64,000 nt of DNA, taken from contig NZ_CP114205.1 of assembly GCF_027497495.1 (NCBI RefSeq), positions 7,564,001-7,628,000 on the forward strand. Reading direction: 5' to 3'. Position 1 is the stretch's first letter, and each line of letters begins with the position of its first letter. This stretch comes from Streptomyces tubercidicus (lineage in GTDB: Bacteria > Actinomycetota > Actinomycetes > Streptomycetales > Streptomycetaceae). The position numbers were made by a program, and so were the translations under genes. The notes beneath the pieces are model-generated. The model was given only the letters and a program-made list of their open reading frames with translations. It was not told where the DNA came from and did not search any database. Shown one piece after another: positions 40,956 through 49,361 of the stretch.

Positions 40956-42229
40956 CAGTTGGTCCTCCAGACGGTGACACGCCAACGGGAGATCCAGCCC
41001 CACACCAGACCGGCCAGCAGCCCGATGAGCACCAGCGCGCCCAGGAACCACCAGCCGTGGCCGAGGCCGAAGAAGGCCGCGTCGGAGCCGTCGCTGGGGC
41101 CGTCCACCAGGTCAACGGTCAGCTCGACCGGCAGGCCCGGGTCGGTCTTGACCGAGGCGGGCGCCGAGAAGGAGTTGCTGACCTGAAGGCAGACGGTCTC
41201 CGTCGCGGGCTTGTCCGTATCGTCCGAGGACGTGAGGGGTGCCTTGGGATAACGCAGCCCGGACGAGATCACATCCGTACGGCCATCGCCCGCCTCCGCA
41301 CCGCGGACGATCTCCCGGCCGTGCACGGTCGAGGCGCGCAGCAGAATCCCGTAGTCGTTGTTGACCGCACGGTCGGCGGCGATACTCGCCGAGGCCCGCA
41401 GCTCCTGGCCGGGCTTGACCGCCACCCGGTACCAGCGGTGCTCGGCGAACTTCTCACGGTCGGTGTAGACACCGGGCTTGAGCTCCGGCGCGCCGGTGCA
41501 CTGCTGGGCCCCCTCGGCCGGTTTCGGGGTGACCACGGGACGGGCCGCACGGTCCACCAACTGGTGTACGCGGTCCCGGAGTTCCTTGGTGTGCTTGACC
41601 GAGGTGTAGGTACCGCCGGTCGCCTCCGCGATACAGCTCAGCTGGTTGCGGGTCTTGGCGTCCGGCAGCAGGCCGAGGGTGTCGACGGTGAGATGGATGC
41701 CCTTGGCCGCGATGTCCCGCGCCACCTGGCAGGGGTCGAGCGGGGCGCAGGTGTCCTCGCCGTCCGTGATGAGGACGATCCGGCGGCTCCCGTCGCCGCC
41801 CTTGAGGTCGTCGGCCGCGCCCAGCAGCGCGGGTCCGATGGGCGTCCAGCCGGTCGGGGCGAGCGTGGCCACCGCGGTCTTCGCCTCGGTCCGGTCGAGC
41901 GGTCCGACAGGGTAGAGCTGGCGGGTGTCCCTGCAGCCGACCTTGCGGTCCTCGCCGTGGTAGTTGGCGCCGAGGGTACGGATGCCGAGCTGGACGTCGT
42001 CCGGTACGGCGTCCAGGACTTCGTTGAACGCCTGCTTCGCCGCGGCCATCCGGCTCTGGCCGTCGATGTCCCGCGCCCGCATCGAGCCGCTGACATCGAG
42101 CGTCAACTCGACCTTGGGGGAAGACTTCGCCGCCGGTTCTCCGGCGGCGGCAGGTGTGGGGAGCAGCCCGACGGCTATCGCGGCGAGCAGGCCGCACACC
42201 CCGGCCGCCAGCCGTTTTCTAGTGATCAT
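40955..42229 (-). CDS. Secreted membrane-anchored von Willebrand factor A protein
   Basis: A 424-residue exported protein: a signal peptide (KRLAAGVCGLLAAIAVGLL ... AAAG), an extracellular vWA domain (about 38-215) with an intact MIDAS DVSGS (Asp45), then TPIGPALLGAAD and VLITDGEDTC, followed by a PPC-like beta-domain (about 250-385, FAEHRWYRVAVKPGQELRASAS), and a C-terminal helix (WWFLGALVLIGLLAGLVWGW) with a short basic tail. It probably binds a metal-dependent partner outside the cell and works with the co-translated protein downstream. ATG 42229 was chosen to give a proper signal peptide, although the ribosome site is weak. It is unrelated to the cytoplasmic vWA/MoxR system further left. 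Confidence 0.88.
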   Translation of the reverse strand: MITRKRLAAGVCGLLAAIAVGLLPTPAAAGEPAAKSSPKVELTLDVSGSMRARDIDGQSRMAAAKQAFNEVLDAVPDDVQLGIRTLGANYHGEDRKVGCRDTRQLYPVGPLDRTEAKTAVATLAPTGWTPIGPALLGAADDLKGGDGSRRIVLITDGEDTCAPLDPCQVARDIAAKGIHLTVDTLGLLPDAKTRNQLSCIAEATGGTYTSVKHTKELRDRVHQLVDRAARPVVTPKPAEGAQQCTGAPELKPGVYTDREKFAEHRWYRVAVKPGQELRASASIAADRAVNNDYGILLRASTVHGREIVRGAEAGDGRTDVISSGLRYPKAPLTSSDDTDKPATETVCLQVSNSFSAPASVKTDPGLPVELTVDLVDGPSDGSDAAFFGLGHGWWFLGALVLIGLLAGLVWGWISRWRVTVWRTN

Positions 42230-42468
42230 TGCGGGATCGTATGGAGAAACGCCCCGCACTCCAAAACGGCCTCAAGGGCGGTGCGGGGAGAGGCCGGTGG
42301 CCCGGCCCGGCTGCCGACGGTGCCGGAGTCCGGAACGCCGCCCGCCCTCCCCCGAGGCGTCGTCCGAACCGCCCGGGGCTTCCCTGTTTTCCAGGGGATC
42401 CGGCTCATTGCGGGCGACGGGTGATCTCACGTACCGTCAACACACTGCGTCTCACTGGCTGGTGTCGC

Positions 42469-42485
42469 GTCCCAATTATTGGGAC
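42469..42485. promoter_or_regulatory. Perfect GTCCCAAT-t-ATTGGGAC palindrome
   Basis: An AT-centred 17-bp perfect palindrome lies 26 bases before a small open frame and 200 bases before the fumarylacetoacetate hydrolase gene. In this GC-rich sequence it stands out, and its size fits an IclR-type operator. The IclR gene lies convergent at the far end of the hydrolase gene, so control by it is likely but inferred. Confidence 0.6.
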
Positions 42486-42510
42486 ACGCCTTGTTGTTGA
42501 GGAGTAAATC

Positions 42511-42585
42511 ATGTCATGGACCGCCCAGGGATGGGGTCGGGACGCGGATCCCTCGTATTCGTTTGCGCAGTGCCCGGTGTCATAG
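42511..42585 (+). CDS. 24-residue small open frame with strong ribosome site
   Basis: ATG 42511 is preceded by GAGGAG with six bases between, one of the best ribosome sites in the window. It encodes 24 residues (MSWTAQGWGRDADPSYSF, then AQCPVS) and ends in TAG at 42585. It lies 25 bases after the palindromic operator and 100 bases before the hydrolase start, in the same direction. It may be a leader peptide for the hydrolase gene or a true small protein. No homologue is recognised. Confidence 0.45.
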   Translation: MSWTAQGWGRDADPSYSFAQCPVS

Positions 42586-42685
42586 GCCCTACGGCGCACA
42601 CGTCACCGGCCCGGACTCGACGGCCGCATCTGCCGAGTGCCCCGCCGCACCCGCGACGGGGCGCCGTACCGCCCTGGAGAGCCCC

Positions 42686-43543
42686 ATGTATCTGGCCACC
42701 CTCACCCATCAGGGGCGCGACCGGCTCGCCGGCCGGCTCGCCCCCCAGGATCCCTGGCGGCTGGCACCGCCCCATATGTCCCTCGGTGAGGTCATCGCCG
42801 GCGGCACCCTGCCGTGGTCATGGGGCCAACTGCCCACCGGAGCAGACCTGGTGCCGGCCCTGCCGTACCGGCCGGGAGCGCTGTACGGAGTCGGGCTGAA
42901 CTACCCGGACACCATCGAGGAGCGAGGCGGAAAACGCCCCACCGAACCCTGCCTCTTCCCCAAGCTCTCCTCCAGCGTCATCGGCAGCGGCGAGGCGGTC
43001 GTCATCGACCCGGAAGTCACCCAACGCGTCGACTGGGAAACGGAGTTGGCCGTCATCATCGGCACCGAGGCCCGGCAGGTGCCCGAGGCGGACGCGCTGC
43101 GCCACGTCTTCGGCTACACCGTCGCCAACGACATCTCCGCCCGCGATCTGCAGGAGCGCGACGGCCAGTGGCTGCGGGGCAAGGGGCTGGACACCTTCTG
43201 CCCCTTCGGGCCGGTGCTGGTCACGGCGGACGAGATCCCCGACCCGCAGCGGCTGCGGATCCGCACCCGGCTCAACGGCGAGACGGTGCAGGACGGTTCG
43301 ACGGCCGACATGGTCTTCGGGGTCCCGGCGCTGATCGCCTATCTCAGCCGGTTCTTCACCCTGCGGCCCGGCGATGTGGTGCTGACCGGTACCCCGGCGG
43401 GCAGCGGCGACTTCATGCGGCCACGGCGTGCCCTGCGGCCCGGCGACCTCCTGGAGTCGGAGGTGGAGGGCATCGGGCGGCTGACCAATCCGGTACGGAG
43501 CAGCGTGCCCGACGGCGCCGGGGCGTGCGTCGCCGTGTCTTAG
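42686..43543 (+). CDS. Fumarylacetoacetate hydrolase family protein
   Basis: A 285-residue enzyme with an N-terminal linker domain and the FAH C-terminal beta-roll: LYGVGLNYPDTIEERG, then EPCLFPKLSSSVIG, DWETELAVIIGTEA (metal-binding Glu pair), GYTVANDISARDLQ and VLTGTPAGSGDF. Members hydrolyse or isomerise 2-oxo acids in aromatic catabolism. Which acid is used is unknown. ATG 42686 follows GGAG by seven bases. Its stop overlaps the stop of the convergent IclR regulator by four bases. Such FAH/IclR pairs usually belong to inducible catabolic units. Confidence 0.88.
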   Translation: MYLATLTHQGRDRLAGRLAPQDPWRLAPPHMSLGEVIAGGTLPWSWGQLPTGADLVPALPYRPGALYGVGLNYPDTIEERGGKRPTEPCLFPKLSSSVIGSGEAVVIDPEVTQRVDWETELAVIIGTEARQVPEADALRHVFGYTVANDISARDLQERDGQWLRGKGLDTFCPFGPVLVTADEIPDPQRLRIRTRLNGETVQDGSTADMVFGVPALIAYLSRFFTLRPGDVVLTGTPAGSGDFMRPRRALRPGDLLESEVEGIGRLTNPVRSSVPDGAGACVAVS

Positions 43544-44361
43544 GGCCTGCCGTTCGGCAAGTAGCCCAGTTTCGAGGAGAGTTCACGGCATACCTGTGCC
43601 ACCACCGGCCCGTAGGTCGGCACCAGCGGCGCCATGCGTTCGGCCACACCGGCCACGCTGACGCAGGCGACCGGCATCCCGGTGTGGTCGTAGACCGCGG
43701 CGCCGCAGCAGCAGCTGGACTCGTCGAAGTCCCGCAGGTCCTGGGCCCAGCCACGCTCCCGGGTGCGCTCGATCTCGGCATGCACGTCCGAGACGGTGGC
43801 CGCGGACACTGGGGACAGCGGGTCGCGGATCAGCTCGATCAGGGTGTCCTCCAGCTTCTGCTGGGGCAGCGCCGCCAGATAGGCGCGGCCCAGCGAGCTG
43901 GAGTGCAGGGGGCGGGAGGCGCCCGGCTCGGCGGTCACCACGGCCGGCCGGGTGCCGCGCTCGCGGTGGACGAACACCATGGTCAGGCCGTTGGGTACGC
44001 CAAGGCTGACGGTTTCCTGAGTGAGCTCGGCGAGCTTGCGCAGCGCGGGCGCCGCGGTGTCGCGCAGCGTGGTTGAGGTCACCGCAGCGGACGCCAGCCG
44101 GACCGCCGTCGGCCCCAACTGCCACTGACCCGCGGCCGGGGTGTGGGTCAGCCAGCCCTGCTCCTCCAGGCGGTCGACGAGACGGTAGGCCGTACTCCGG
44201 GTCAGCCCGAGCGCCTGGGCGATCTCCGGAGTCGAGACACCGCGGTTGCCCGCGACATGGGTCAGGATCGCCAGCCCCCGGTCCAGCGCGCCCGCGGCCC
44301 GCTCACCCGGACCGCCGCCCGTGGAGGTCCGGCCGGTCCCCGGCGCCACTGACTCGCTCAT
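43540..44361 (-). CDS. IclR-family transcriptional regulator
   Basis: A 273-residue regulator with an N-terminal winged helix-turn-helix (about 22-85: LDRGLAILTHVAGNRGVSTPEIAQALGLTRSTAYRLVDRLEEQGWL in short segments) and a C-terminal GAF-like effector domain (about 100-265), which includes SSLGRAYLAALPQ and GMPVACVSVAG. ATG 44361 was chosen; an in-frame upstream start is poorly supported. It is convergent with the hydrolase gene and is its likely regulator through the 42469-42485 palindrome. The four-base tail overlap may also create antisense interference between the two transcripts. Confidence 0.88.
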   Translation of the reverse strand: MSESVAPGTGRTSTGGGPGERAAGALDRGLAILTHVAGNRGVSTPEIAQALGLTRSTAYRLVDRLEEQGWLTHTPAAGQWQLGPTAVRLASAAVTSTTLRDTAAPALRKLAELTQETVSLGVPNGLTMVFVHRERGTRPAVVTAEPGASRPLHSSSLGRAYLAALPQQKLEDTLIELIRDPLSPVSAATVSDVHAEIERTRERGWAQDLRDFDESSCCCGAAVYDHTGMPVACVSVAGVAERMAPLVPTYGPVVAQVCRELSSKLGYLPNGRP

Positions 44362-44558
44362 CGTCGCCCTCGGCCCTTCCGGTACGCGCTTCCGATCCGA
44401 TGGGTCGGGTGACACCACCGACCCAATTCCGGCGCTGTCACCGGTACTTGTGCCTGCCGTGCGGCCCTTTCCGCGCCCCGAATCCCACCATGAATGAGAT
44501 CATGTCCTAGTGAATGAGAATCCCGCAAGGTGCGGCGGAGGGGGCCGGGGGGTCGTGC

Positions 44559-45737
44559 TCAGGCCACCGCCGTGGCCATCCGCCGTACCGCCTCGGTGAG
44601 CAGAGCGGGCGAGGTCGCCAGGTTGAGCCGGACGTGGCCGGCGCCGCCGGTGCCGAAGGCCGTACCGGCGCTGAGAGCCACTCTGCCGCGGGCGAGAAAG
44701 GCCGCGGCGGGGTCGTCACCGAGCCCCAGTGGGCGGCAGTCGAGCCAGGCGAGATACGTCCCGGCGGCGGGGCGGTAGCGGACCTGGGGGAGCCGCTCGG
44801 CCAGCAGGGCGGCGAGCAGTTGGCGGTTGTCGTCGATACCGGCGCACACTGCGTCGAGCCAGTCGCGGCCGTCCCGCAGGGCAGCGGTGTGGGCGATGAT
44901 GCCGAGGTGGCTGGGGCCGTGGCTGACCTCTTCCGGGAGGCGGGCCAGCTCATCGGCCGCGGCGGGCCCGGCGACGGCCAGCGCGGCTTTGAGGCCGGCC
45001 AGGTTCCATGCCTTGGACGCCGACAGCAGCGCCAGCCCGTTCTCCGCCCCGGGCACGCTCAGATAGGGCACGAAGGCGGCGTCACGGGCCACCACGGGCG
45101 CATGGATCTCGTCGGCGACGACCCGTATGCCGAACCGGTCCGCCAGCGCCGCGACGGCGGTCAGCTCCTCGGCGCTGTGCACGACGCCGGTGGGATTGTG
45201 CGGGCTGCACAACAGGTACGCGGCCCGGCCGCCGTCCGCCGACGCATACCGGAACGCCTCCTCCAGCGCGCCGAAGTCGATCCGCAGGTCCCCGCCCAGC
45301 GGCGCCTCCACCACGCGCCGGTCCATATGCGTCACGAACTGGTAGAACGGCGGATAGACAGGGCAGTTGACGACCACCGGATCGCCCGGACCGCTGACCA
45401 GCTTGAGCATTTCGACGATGCCCAGCATCACATCCGGCACGATCGCAGTCCGCTCGACGGCGAGCCCGTCCCAGCCCCACCGCGTCCGGGCGAAGTCGGC
45501 CAGCGCGTCGGCGTACGGGGTCCCCGCCGGGTAGCCGGTGTCGCCGAGCGCGACCGCGTCCGTGATCGCCCGTGCGACCGGTGCGGCCAGTGGAACGTCC
45601 ATCTCCGCCACCCACAGCGGCAGCACATCCTCCGGGTAGGTGCGCCACTTCATGCTCGTACGCCGTCGCAGTGCGTCGAGGGAGAGCCGGTGCAGCGGGT
45701 TGGGCTCGTCGGGGGTGTCACGCGGCGCGCTGTCCAT
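44559..45737 (-). CDS. MalY/PatB-type PLP-dependent C-S lyase or aminotransferase
   Basis: A 392-residue fold-type I PLP enzyme. The MalY/PatB subgroup is marked by MKWRTYPEDVLPLWVAEMDVPLA near the N-terminus, seen here in segments. The PLP-Schiff-base lysine is Lys242 in LLSASKAWNLAGLK, with CSPHNPTGVVH and VVADEIHAPV as the cofactor Asn and Asp motifs. The family cleaves cystathionine or cysteine conjugates to pyruvate, ammonia and a thiol. The gene stands alone, with no overlap to neighbours, so the physiological substrate is not indicated. Confidence 0.88.
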   Translation of the reverse strand: MDSAPRDTPDEPNPLHRLSLDALRRRTSMKWRTYPEDVLPLWVAEMDVPLAAPVARAITDAVALGDTGYPAGTPYADALADFARTRWGWDGLAVERTAIVPDVMLGIVEMLKLVSGPGDPVVVNCPVYPPFYQFVTHMDRRVVEAPLGGDLRIDFGALEEAFRYASADGGRAAYLLCSPHNPTGVVHSAEELTAVAALADRFGIRVVADEIHAPVVARDAAFVPYLSVPGAENGLALLSASKAWNLAGLKAALAVAGPAAADELARLPEEVSHGPSHLGIIAHTAALRDGRDWLDAVCAGIDDNRQLLAALLAERLPQVRYRPAAGTYLAWLDCRPLGLGDDPAAAFLARGRVALSAGTAFGTGGAGHVRLNLATSPALLTEAVRRMATAVA

Positions 45738-45854
45738 GAGCCCAAAATAGGCAAGTTCCCCGGGGAAGGGCAGGGGGGCGGGCCCATCGGGCGATCCCTT
45801 TGCGCCGCCGGACCGTGTCCCGTACGCCGCCGGACGGCGTCCCGTGCGCAGTGG

Positions 45855-48041
45855 TCAGGTGGTCGCGGTGAGGACCAGGGCGGCCTGGTCGTCGGGGGTG
45901 GACGGCCCCGCGAAGGCGGTCACCGCGGCATTGATGGACGCGATGAGACCGGCGGCGCCGGAGAGCGCGGTGCGGTGCGGGAGCAGGGCCGCGGCCAGCC
46001 GGTGTTCGTCGAAGAAATCGCCGGTGGCGGAGCGGGCCTCGGTGATGCCGTCCGTGACCAGCACCAGGCTGTCGCCCGAAGCGAGAGCGACCCGGCACAC
46101 GGAACCGTCGAAGGCGGGGGCCACGCCCAGCAGCAGGCCCGACGGGGTGACCTGTTCGACCGTGCCGTCGGCGCGCAGCAGGAGCGGCGGGACATGGCCG
46201 GCCCGGATCAGTTCCAGCGTGAGCCGGGATCCGCTGTGCCGCAGTTCGCCGTAGACGAGCGAGACAAAGACGTCCTCGTCAGCGGTGCCATCGGTCAGTG
46301 CGTCGTTGATGGCGGCGACCACGGCCACCGGGTCGTGCAGCAGCCGCGCGGCGGCGCGGGCGGTGTGGCGGACCATGCCGGTGGTCGTGGCGGCCGCCGC
46401 CCCGCGCCCGCACACATCGCCGATCATCAGCGCCCAGCGGTTGTCCGGGAGCGGGAAGACGTCATAGAAATCGCCACCGACGTCCAGCCCTTCGCCGGCC
46501 GGGTGGTAGTACGCCGCCAGATCGGCGCCGGGAATCCTGGGCAGCTCGGGCGGCAGCAGCCCGGCCTGCAGATCGCGGGACAGCTGGACGCGGTCGGTGA
46601 ACTGGTGGGCGTTGTCGGCGCTGGACGCGGCCCTGCGGGCCAGCTCCTCGGCGAGGGCCACGGCATGGCCGTCCAGGGGCGGGCCGGTGGCCAGGAGGGT
46701 CAGTACCCCGAAGGTGCGGCCACGGGCGCTCAGGGGGACGGAGACATAACCGGTGACGCCGGGCAGTGCGAGGTGGCGGCCGCGGGCGACTTCGGCGTGG
46801 TCCGTATCCGTCGCGCCGGAGGCCAGGACCCGGAGCACCGCACGGTCGATCTCGTCGTCCAGGCCGGGGACCGCGAGCAGCGCCTCATCGGCCGGGGTGG
46901 CGGCGGCCATGGCGATCCGCCGGGTCCGGCCGTCCTCCAGCACATGGACCGTGCACAGCGGCGCCAGGGTCGGCACGGTCAGCCGGGCCAGGCACTGCAG
47001 ACAGTCGCCATAGTGCGGCTCACGGGTGATGGCCGTACTGGCCTCCAGGATGAAGGCCAGGTCCTCCCGGACCGCCTTCTCCCGCTCCTGGGCCGCCCGC
47101 CCCTCCTCCAGGGCTCGGTGGCGTTCGATGGCCAGCGCGGTGATACGGGCGAACGCACCGCTGAGGGCCACATCCTTGTCCGTGGGCTCCTTGGGGGTGC
47201 GGTGGTACATCGCGAAGGTGCCCAGCAGCCCGCCGTCCGTCCCCATGATCGGAGTGGACCAGCACGCCGCGACCCCGGCCCGCGCGGCCAGATCGCGGTA
47301 GCCCTCCCACCGGTCGTCGGTGGCGATATCGGTGGCGATCACCGGCTCACGGAGATAGGCGGCTGTTCCACAGGAGCCGACGTCCGGACCGATGGCGAGG
47401 CCGTCGATGGCCTCGTTGTAGAAGGCGGGCAGGCTCGGGCCGGTGCCGTGCAGCAGATGTGCGCCCTCGGGGTCGATGAGCAGCACCGAGACGATCAGTT
47501 CCGGTGACAGCTCCTCGATCGCCCGCGCCATACCCGTCAGGATGTCGCCCAGGGGGGCGTCGCTCGCGATCCGCTCCAGCAAGAGACGCTGTTCGGCCGC
47601 GAGAAGCTGGGCGTGGTGGAACGCGGTGGTCTCCACCGCGATCACGACCACTCCGTCGATCGCACCGAGCGCGTCCCGGCGGGGCTCGTAGGTGAAGTCG
47701 AAGAACCCCTCCCGCTGCGCCCCTGGCGGACCGAGCACCAGCCGCCCCGCACGGGCCCGGTACGCGGTGCCGGTGCGGTACACCGCATCGAGCCGGTCCA
47801 GGACGCCCTGCGGAGCCAGCTCGGGAATCAAGTCTCCGATCGGCACATCGATCCCTGCGGGATCGCCCCCGAACGCCTCGAAGAACGCTGGATTCGCCGC
47901 CTCCAGCAGATGGGCCGGCCCGCTCAGCGCAGCAAAGATCACCGGAGCCTGATCGAAGAGGTCCTCGTACTCCTCGCTCCGGCGGGGCGGGGACCTGGGG
48001 TGTGCGGTGACCGCGGCGAGGCGATCCGACTGAAGGGACAT
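45855..48041 (-). CDS. PAS-GAF-GAF SpoIIE-family phosphatase
   Basis: A 728-residue soluble protein: PAS about 25-140 (YEDLFDQAPVIFAALSGPAHLLEAANPAF in segments), GAF about 150-310, a second GAF about 330-485, and a PP2C/SpoIIE domain about 500-726 (GLDVGGDFYDVFPLPDNRWALMIGDVCGRGAAAA, DGITEAR, PDDQAALVLTA). It has no C-terminal HATPase. The start at 48041 lies about ten bases after AGGAAG; upstream in-frame residues are not convincing. It would dephosphorylate a STAS antagonist in response to ligands of the PAS/GAF domains. No STAS or sigma gene is adjacent. Confidence 0.87.
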   Translation of the reverse strand: MSLQSDRLAAVTAHPRSPPRRSEEYEDLFDQAPVIFAALSGPAHLLEAANPAFFEAFGGDPAGIDVPIGDLIPELAPQGVLDRLDAVYRTGTAYRARAGRLVLGPPGAQREGFFDFTYEPRRDALGAIDGVVVIAVETTAFHHAQLLAAEQRLLLERIASDAPLGDILTGMARAIEELSPELIVSVLLIDPEGAHLLHGTGPSLPAFYNEAIDGLAIGPDVGSCGTAAYLREPVIATDIATDDRWEGYRDLAARAGVAACWSTPIMGTDGGLLGTFAMYHRTPKEPTDKDVALSGAFARITALAIERHRALEEGRAAQEREKAVREDLAFILEASTAITREPHYGDCLQCLARLTVPTLAPLCTVHVLEDGRTRRIAMAAATPADEALLAVPGLDDEIDRAVLRVLASGATDTDHAEVARGRHLALPGVTGYVSVPLSARGRTFGVLTLLATGPPLDGHAVALAEELARRAASSADNAHQFTDRVQLSRDLQAGLLPPELPRIPGADLAAYYHPAGEGLDVGGDFYDVFPLPDNRWALMIGDVCGRGAAAATTTGMVRHTARAAARLLHDPVAVVAAINDALTDGTADEDVFVSLVYGELRHSGSRLTLELIRAGHVPPLLLRADGTVEQVTPSGLLLGVAPAFDGSVCRVALASGDSLVLVTDGITEARSATGDFFDEHRLAAALLPHRTALSGAAGLIASINAAVTAFAGPSTPDDQAALVLTATT

Positions 48042-48207
48042 GAAGCCACAACTTCCTGCACGCACCGATGCGCGGTCCGTCCTCCTCCCACTCTGGCACA
48101 CCGCCCGGTGGAATCCAGGCGGCGGCAGGAACGGTCGCGGAGCGCGGTCGGCCGGCGACAGAGTGGGATAAGGGTCTTGGCGTGCGGTGGCTGTCCGGGT
48201 CCCGTGC

Positions 48208-48936
48208 TCACCCCTCCGGTTGGTAGCCGTCGTAGTCGTTCCAGCTGGGGGATTGGGTCATCAGTTGCTTCCAGGTAGGCCAGACCGCCTGTGTCTCCTG
48301 GCGCACCAGTTCGCCGGGCATGCTGAACGGCGGGGCCTTGTGTGGCTTGTCGATGGCCTGCCCGACGATCGCGTCGTAGAGCACGGCCGCGGCGTGGAGG
48401 CGCGGCAGCGAAGCATGGACGCGGTCGGCATAACCGGCCGGGAGGGTGTGCGGCCCCTCGGGGCCGAGGTCGAAACCGGCGCCGGCCGTCACCAACGCGA
48501 TCTCGGGACGTTTGCGCATGGCGATCTCGTAGTGCAGGTGCAGGGCGATCGCGTCCCATACGACCTCGACCCTCTCCGGTGACACCCCCTGGTCGGTGAG
48601 GAAGCGGGCGGCCAAGTCGGCGCCGTCCATATCGAAGCGCTGGTCACCGTTGCCCTCAGCGCTGAGCCCGGCGTCGTGCAGAAGACAGCCCAGAAATAAC
48701 AGCTCGTCGTCATAGTCGCGGCCGGGGTGCAGGCCCTGCTGCTCTCCGAGAAAGCGCCCGTAGAGATAGCTGCGCATGCTGTGGTTGAAGATCGCCGGGT
48801 CCTCGATGCCTTGCACGTAGCGCATCGCGCTCAGCGCCAGATCGGTACGAGTAAAGAGCAGGCCAGCGTATACGTCGTCCATCGCGTCAGCTTTCCTGGG
48901 CATGGCGTGCATGGGGGTGGCCGGTTTCCTGGGCAT
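48208..48936 (-). CDS. HD-domain phosphohydrolase-like protein
   Basis: A 242-residue soluble protein with an HD fold: His52 (AIFNHSMRSYLYG), His87-Asp88 (LGCLLHDAGLS), further histidines in AIALHLHYEIA, and a later Asp in VLYDAIVGQ complete the metal set. Members act on nucleotides or other phosphate esters, and some are cyanamide-hydratase-like. ATG 48936 was chosen for GGAGGG six bases upstream; shorter starts at 48903 and 48882 are possible. The N-terminus repeats MPRK. It is divergent from a PadR gene, with operator-like palindromes between them. Confidence 0.82.
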   Translation of the reverse strand: MPRKPATPMHAMPRKADAMDDVYAGLLFTRTDLALSAMRYVQGIEDPAIFNHSMRSYLYGRFLGEQQGLHPGRDYDDELLFLGCLLHDAGLSAEGNGDQRFDMDGADLAARFLTDQGVSPERVEVVWDAIALHLHYEIAMRKRPEIALVTAGAGFDLGPEGPHTLPAGYADRVHASLPRLHAAAVLYDAIVGQAIDKPHKAPPFSMPGELVRQETQAVWPTWKQLMTQSPSWNDYDGYQPEG

Positions 48937-48960
48937 GGGGATCCCTCCGAGTAGCGCCTA

Positions 48961-49017
48961 TATGTGTTGGCTGCCAATACATACACTGCCTACGGCTCGT
49001 TTGGGTAGGCTGCCTAC
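48961..49017. promoter_or_regulatory. Two palindromic operators between HD and padR genes
   Basis: TATGTGTTGG-ctg-CCAATACATA (48961-48983) is a 10-bp inverted repeat with one mismatch. Its outer ATGT/ACAT ends recall PadR boxes, though the spacing is longer than the classical eight bases. A second palindrome GTAGGC-t-GCCTAC (49005-49017) ends just before the padR start codon, and TGCCTAC also occurs at 48987-48993. Together they suggest autoregulation and control of the divergent HD gene. Confidence 0.65.
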
Positions 49018-49019
49018 AC

Positions 49020-49361
49020 ATGAGGGCAGACGCGGTGCGAGGGCACCTGGACGGACTGTTGCTGGCCGTGCTGGAACCAGGCCCGCTGCACGGCTACGCG
49101 ATCATCGCCGCGGTCCAACACCGCAGCGGGGGCGCACTTGAGCTGCGCACGGGCACCATCTACCCGGCCTTGAACCGGCTGGAGCGGCTCGGGCTGCTGA
49201 GCAGCAGCTGGCAGTCTTCGGGCGAACGGCGACGGCGATGCTACGAACTCACCAACGCCGGACGGCAGACCCTGGCCACCGAGCGCACCGCGTGGAGCGA
49301 GTTCACCACCGCGATCGGCTCGGTCCTGAACCCCGCCACGCCGCCCGGGATCGCCACATGA
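49020..49361 (+). CDS. PadR-family transcriptional regulator
   Basis: A 113-residue winged-helix repressor: AVRGHLDGLLLAVLEPGPLHGYAII, then LELRTGTIYPALNRLERLGLLSS, typical of PadR subfamily 2 (short C-terminal dimer helix). It has no Shine-Dalgarno sequence before ATG 49020; a palindrome ends two bases upstream, so the transcript may be leaderless and the repressor may block it directly. It overlaps the next gene by ATGA. PadR regulators fused in operons with permease-prefix proteins usually sense membrane-active compounds. Confidence 0.92.
   Translation: MRADAVRGHLDGLLLAVLEPGPLHGYAIIAAVQHRSGGALELRTGTIYPALNRLERLGLLSSSWQSSGERRRRCYELTNAGRQTLATERTAWSEFTTAIGSVLNPATPPGIAT

Noticed and set aside
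40955..42229. Second vWA gene as part of the MoxR/VMAP conflict system
   Set aside because: It has a signal peptide and membrane anchor, so it acts outside the cell, and no MoxR gene is adjacent.
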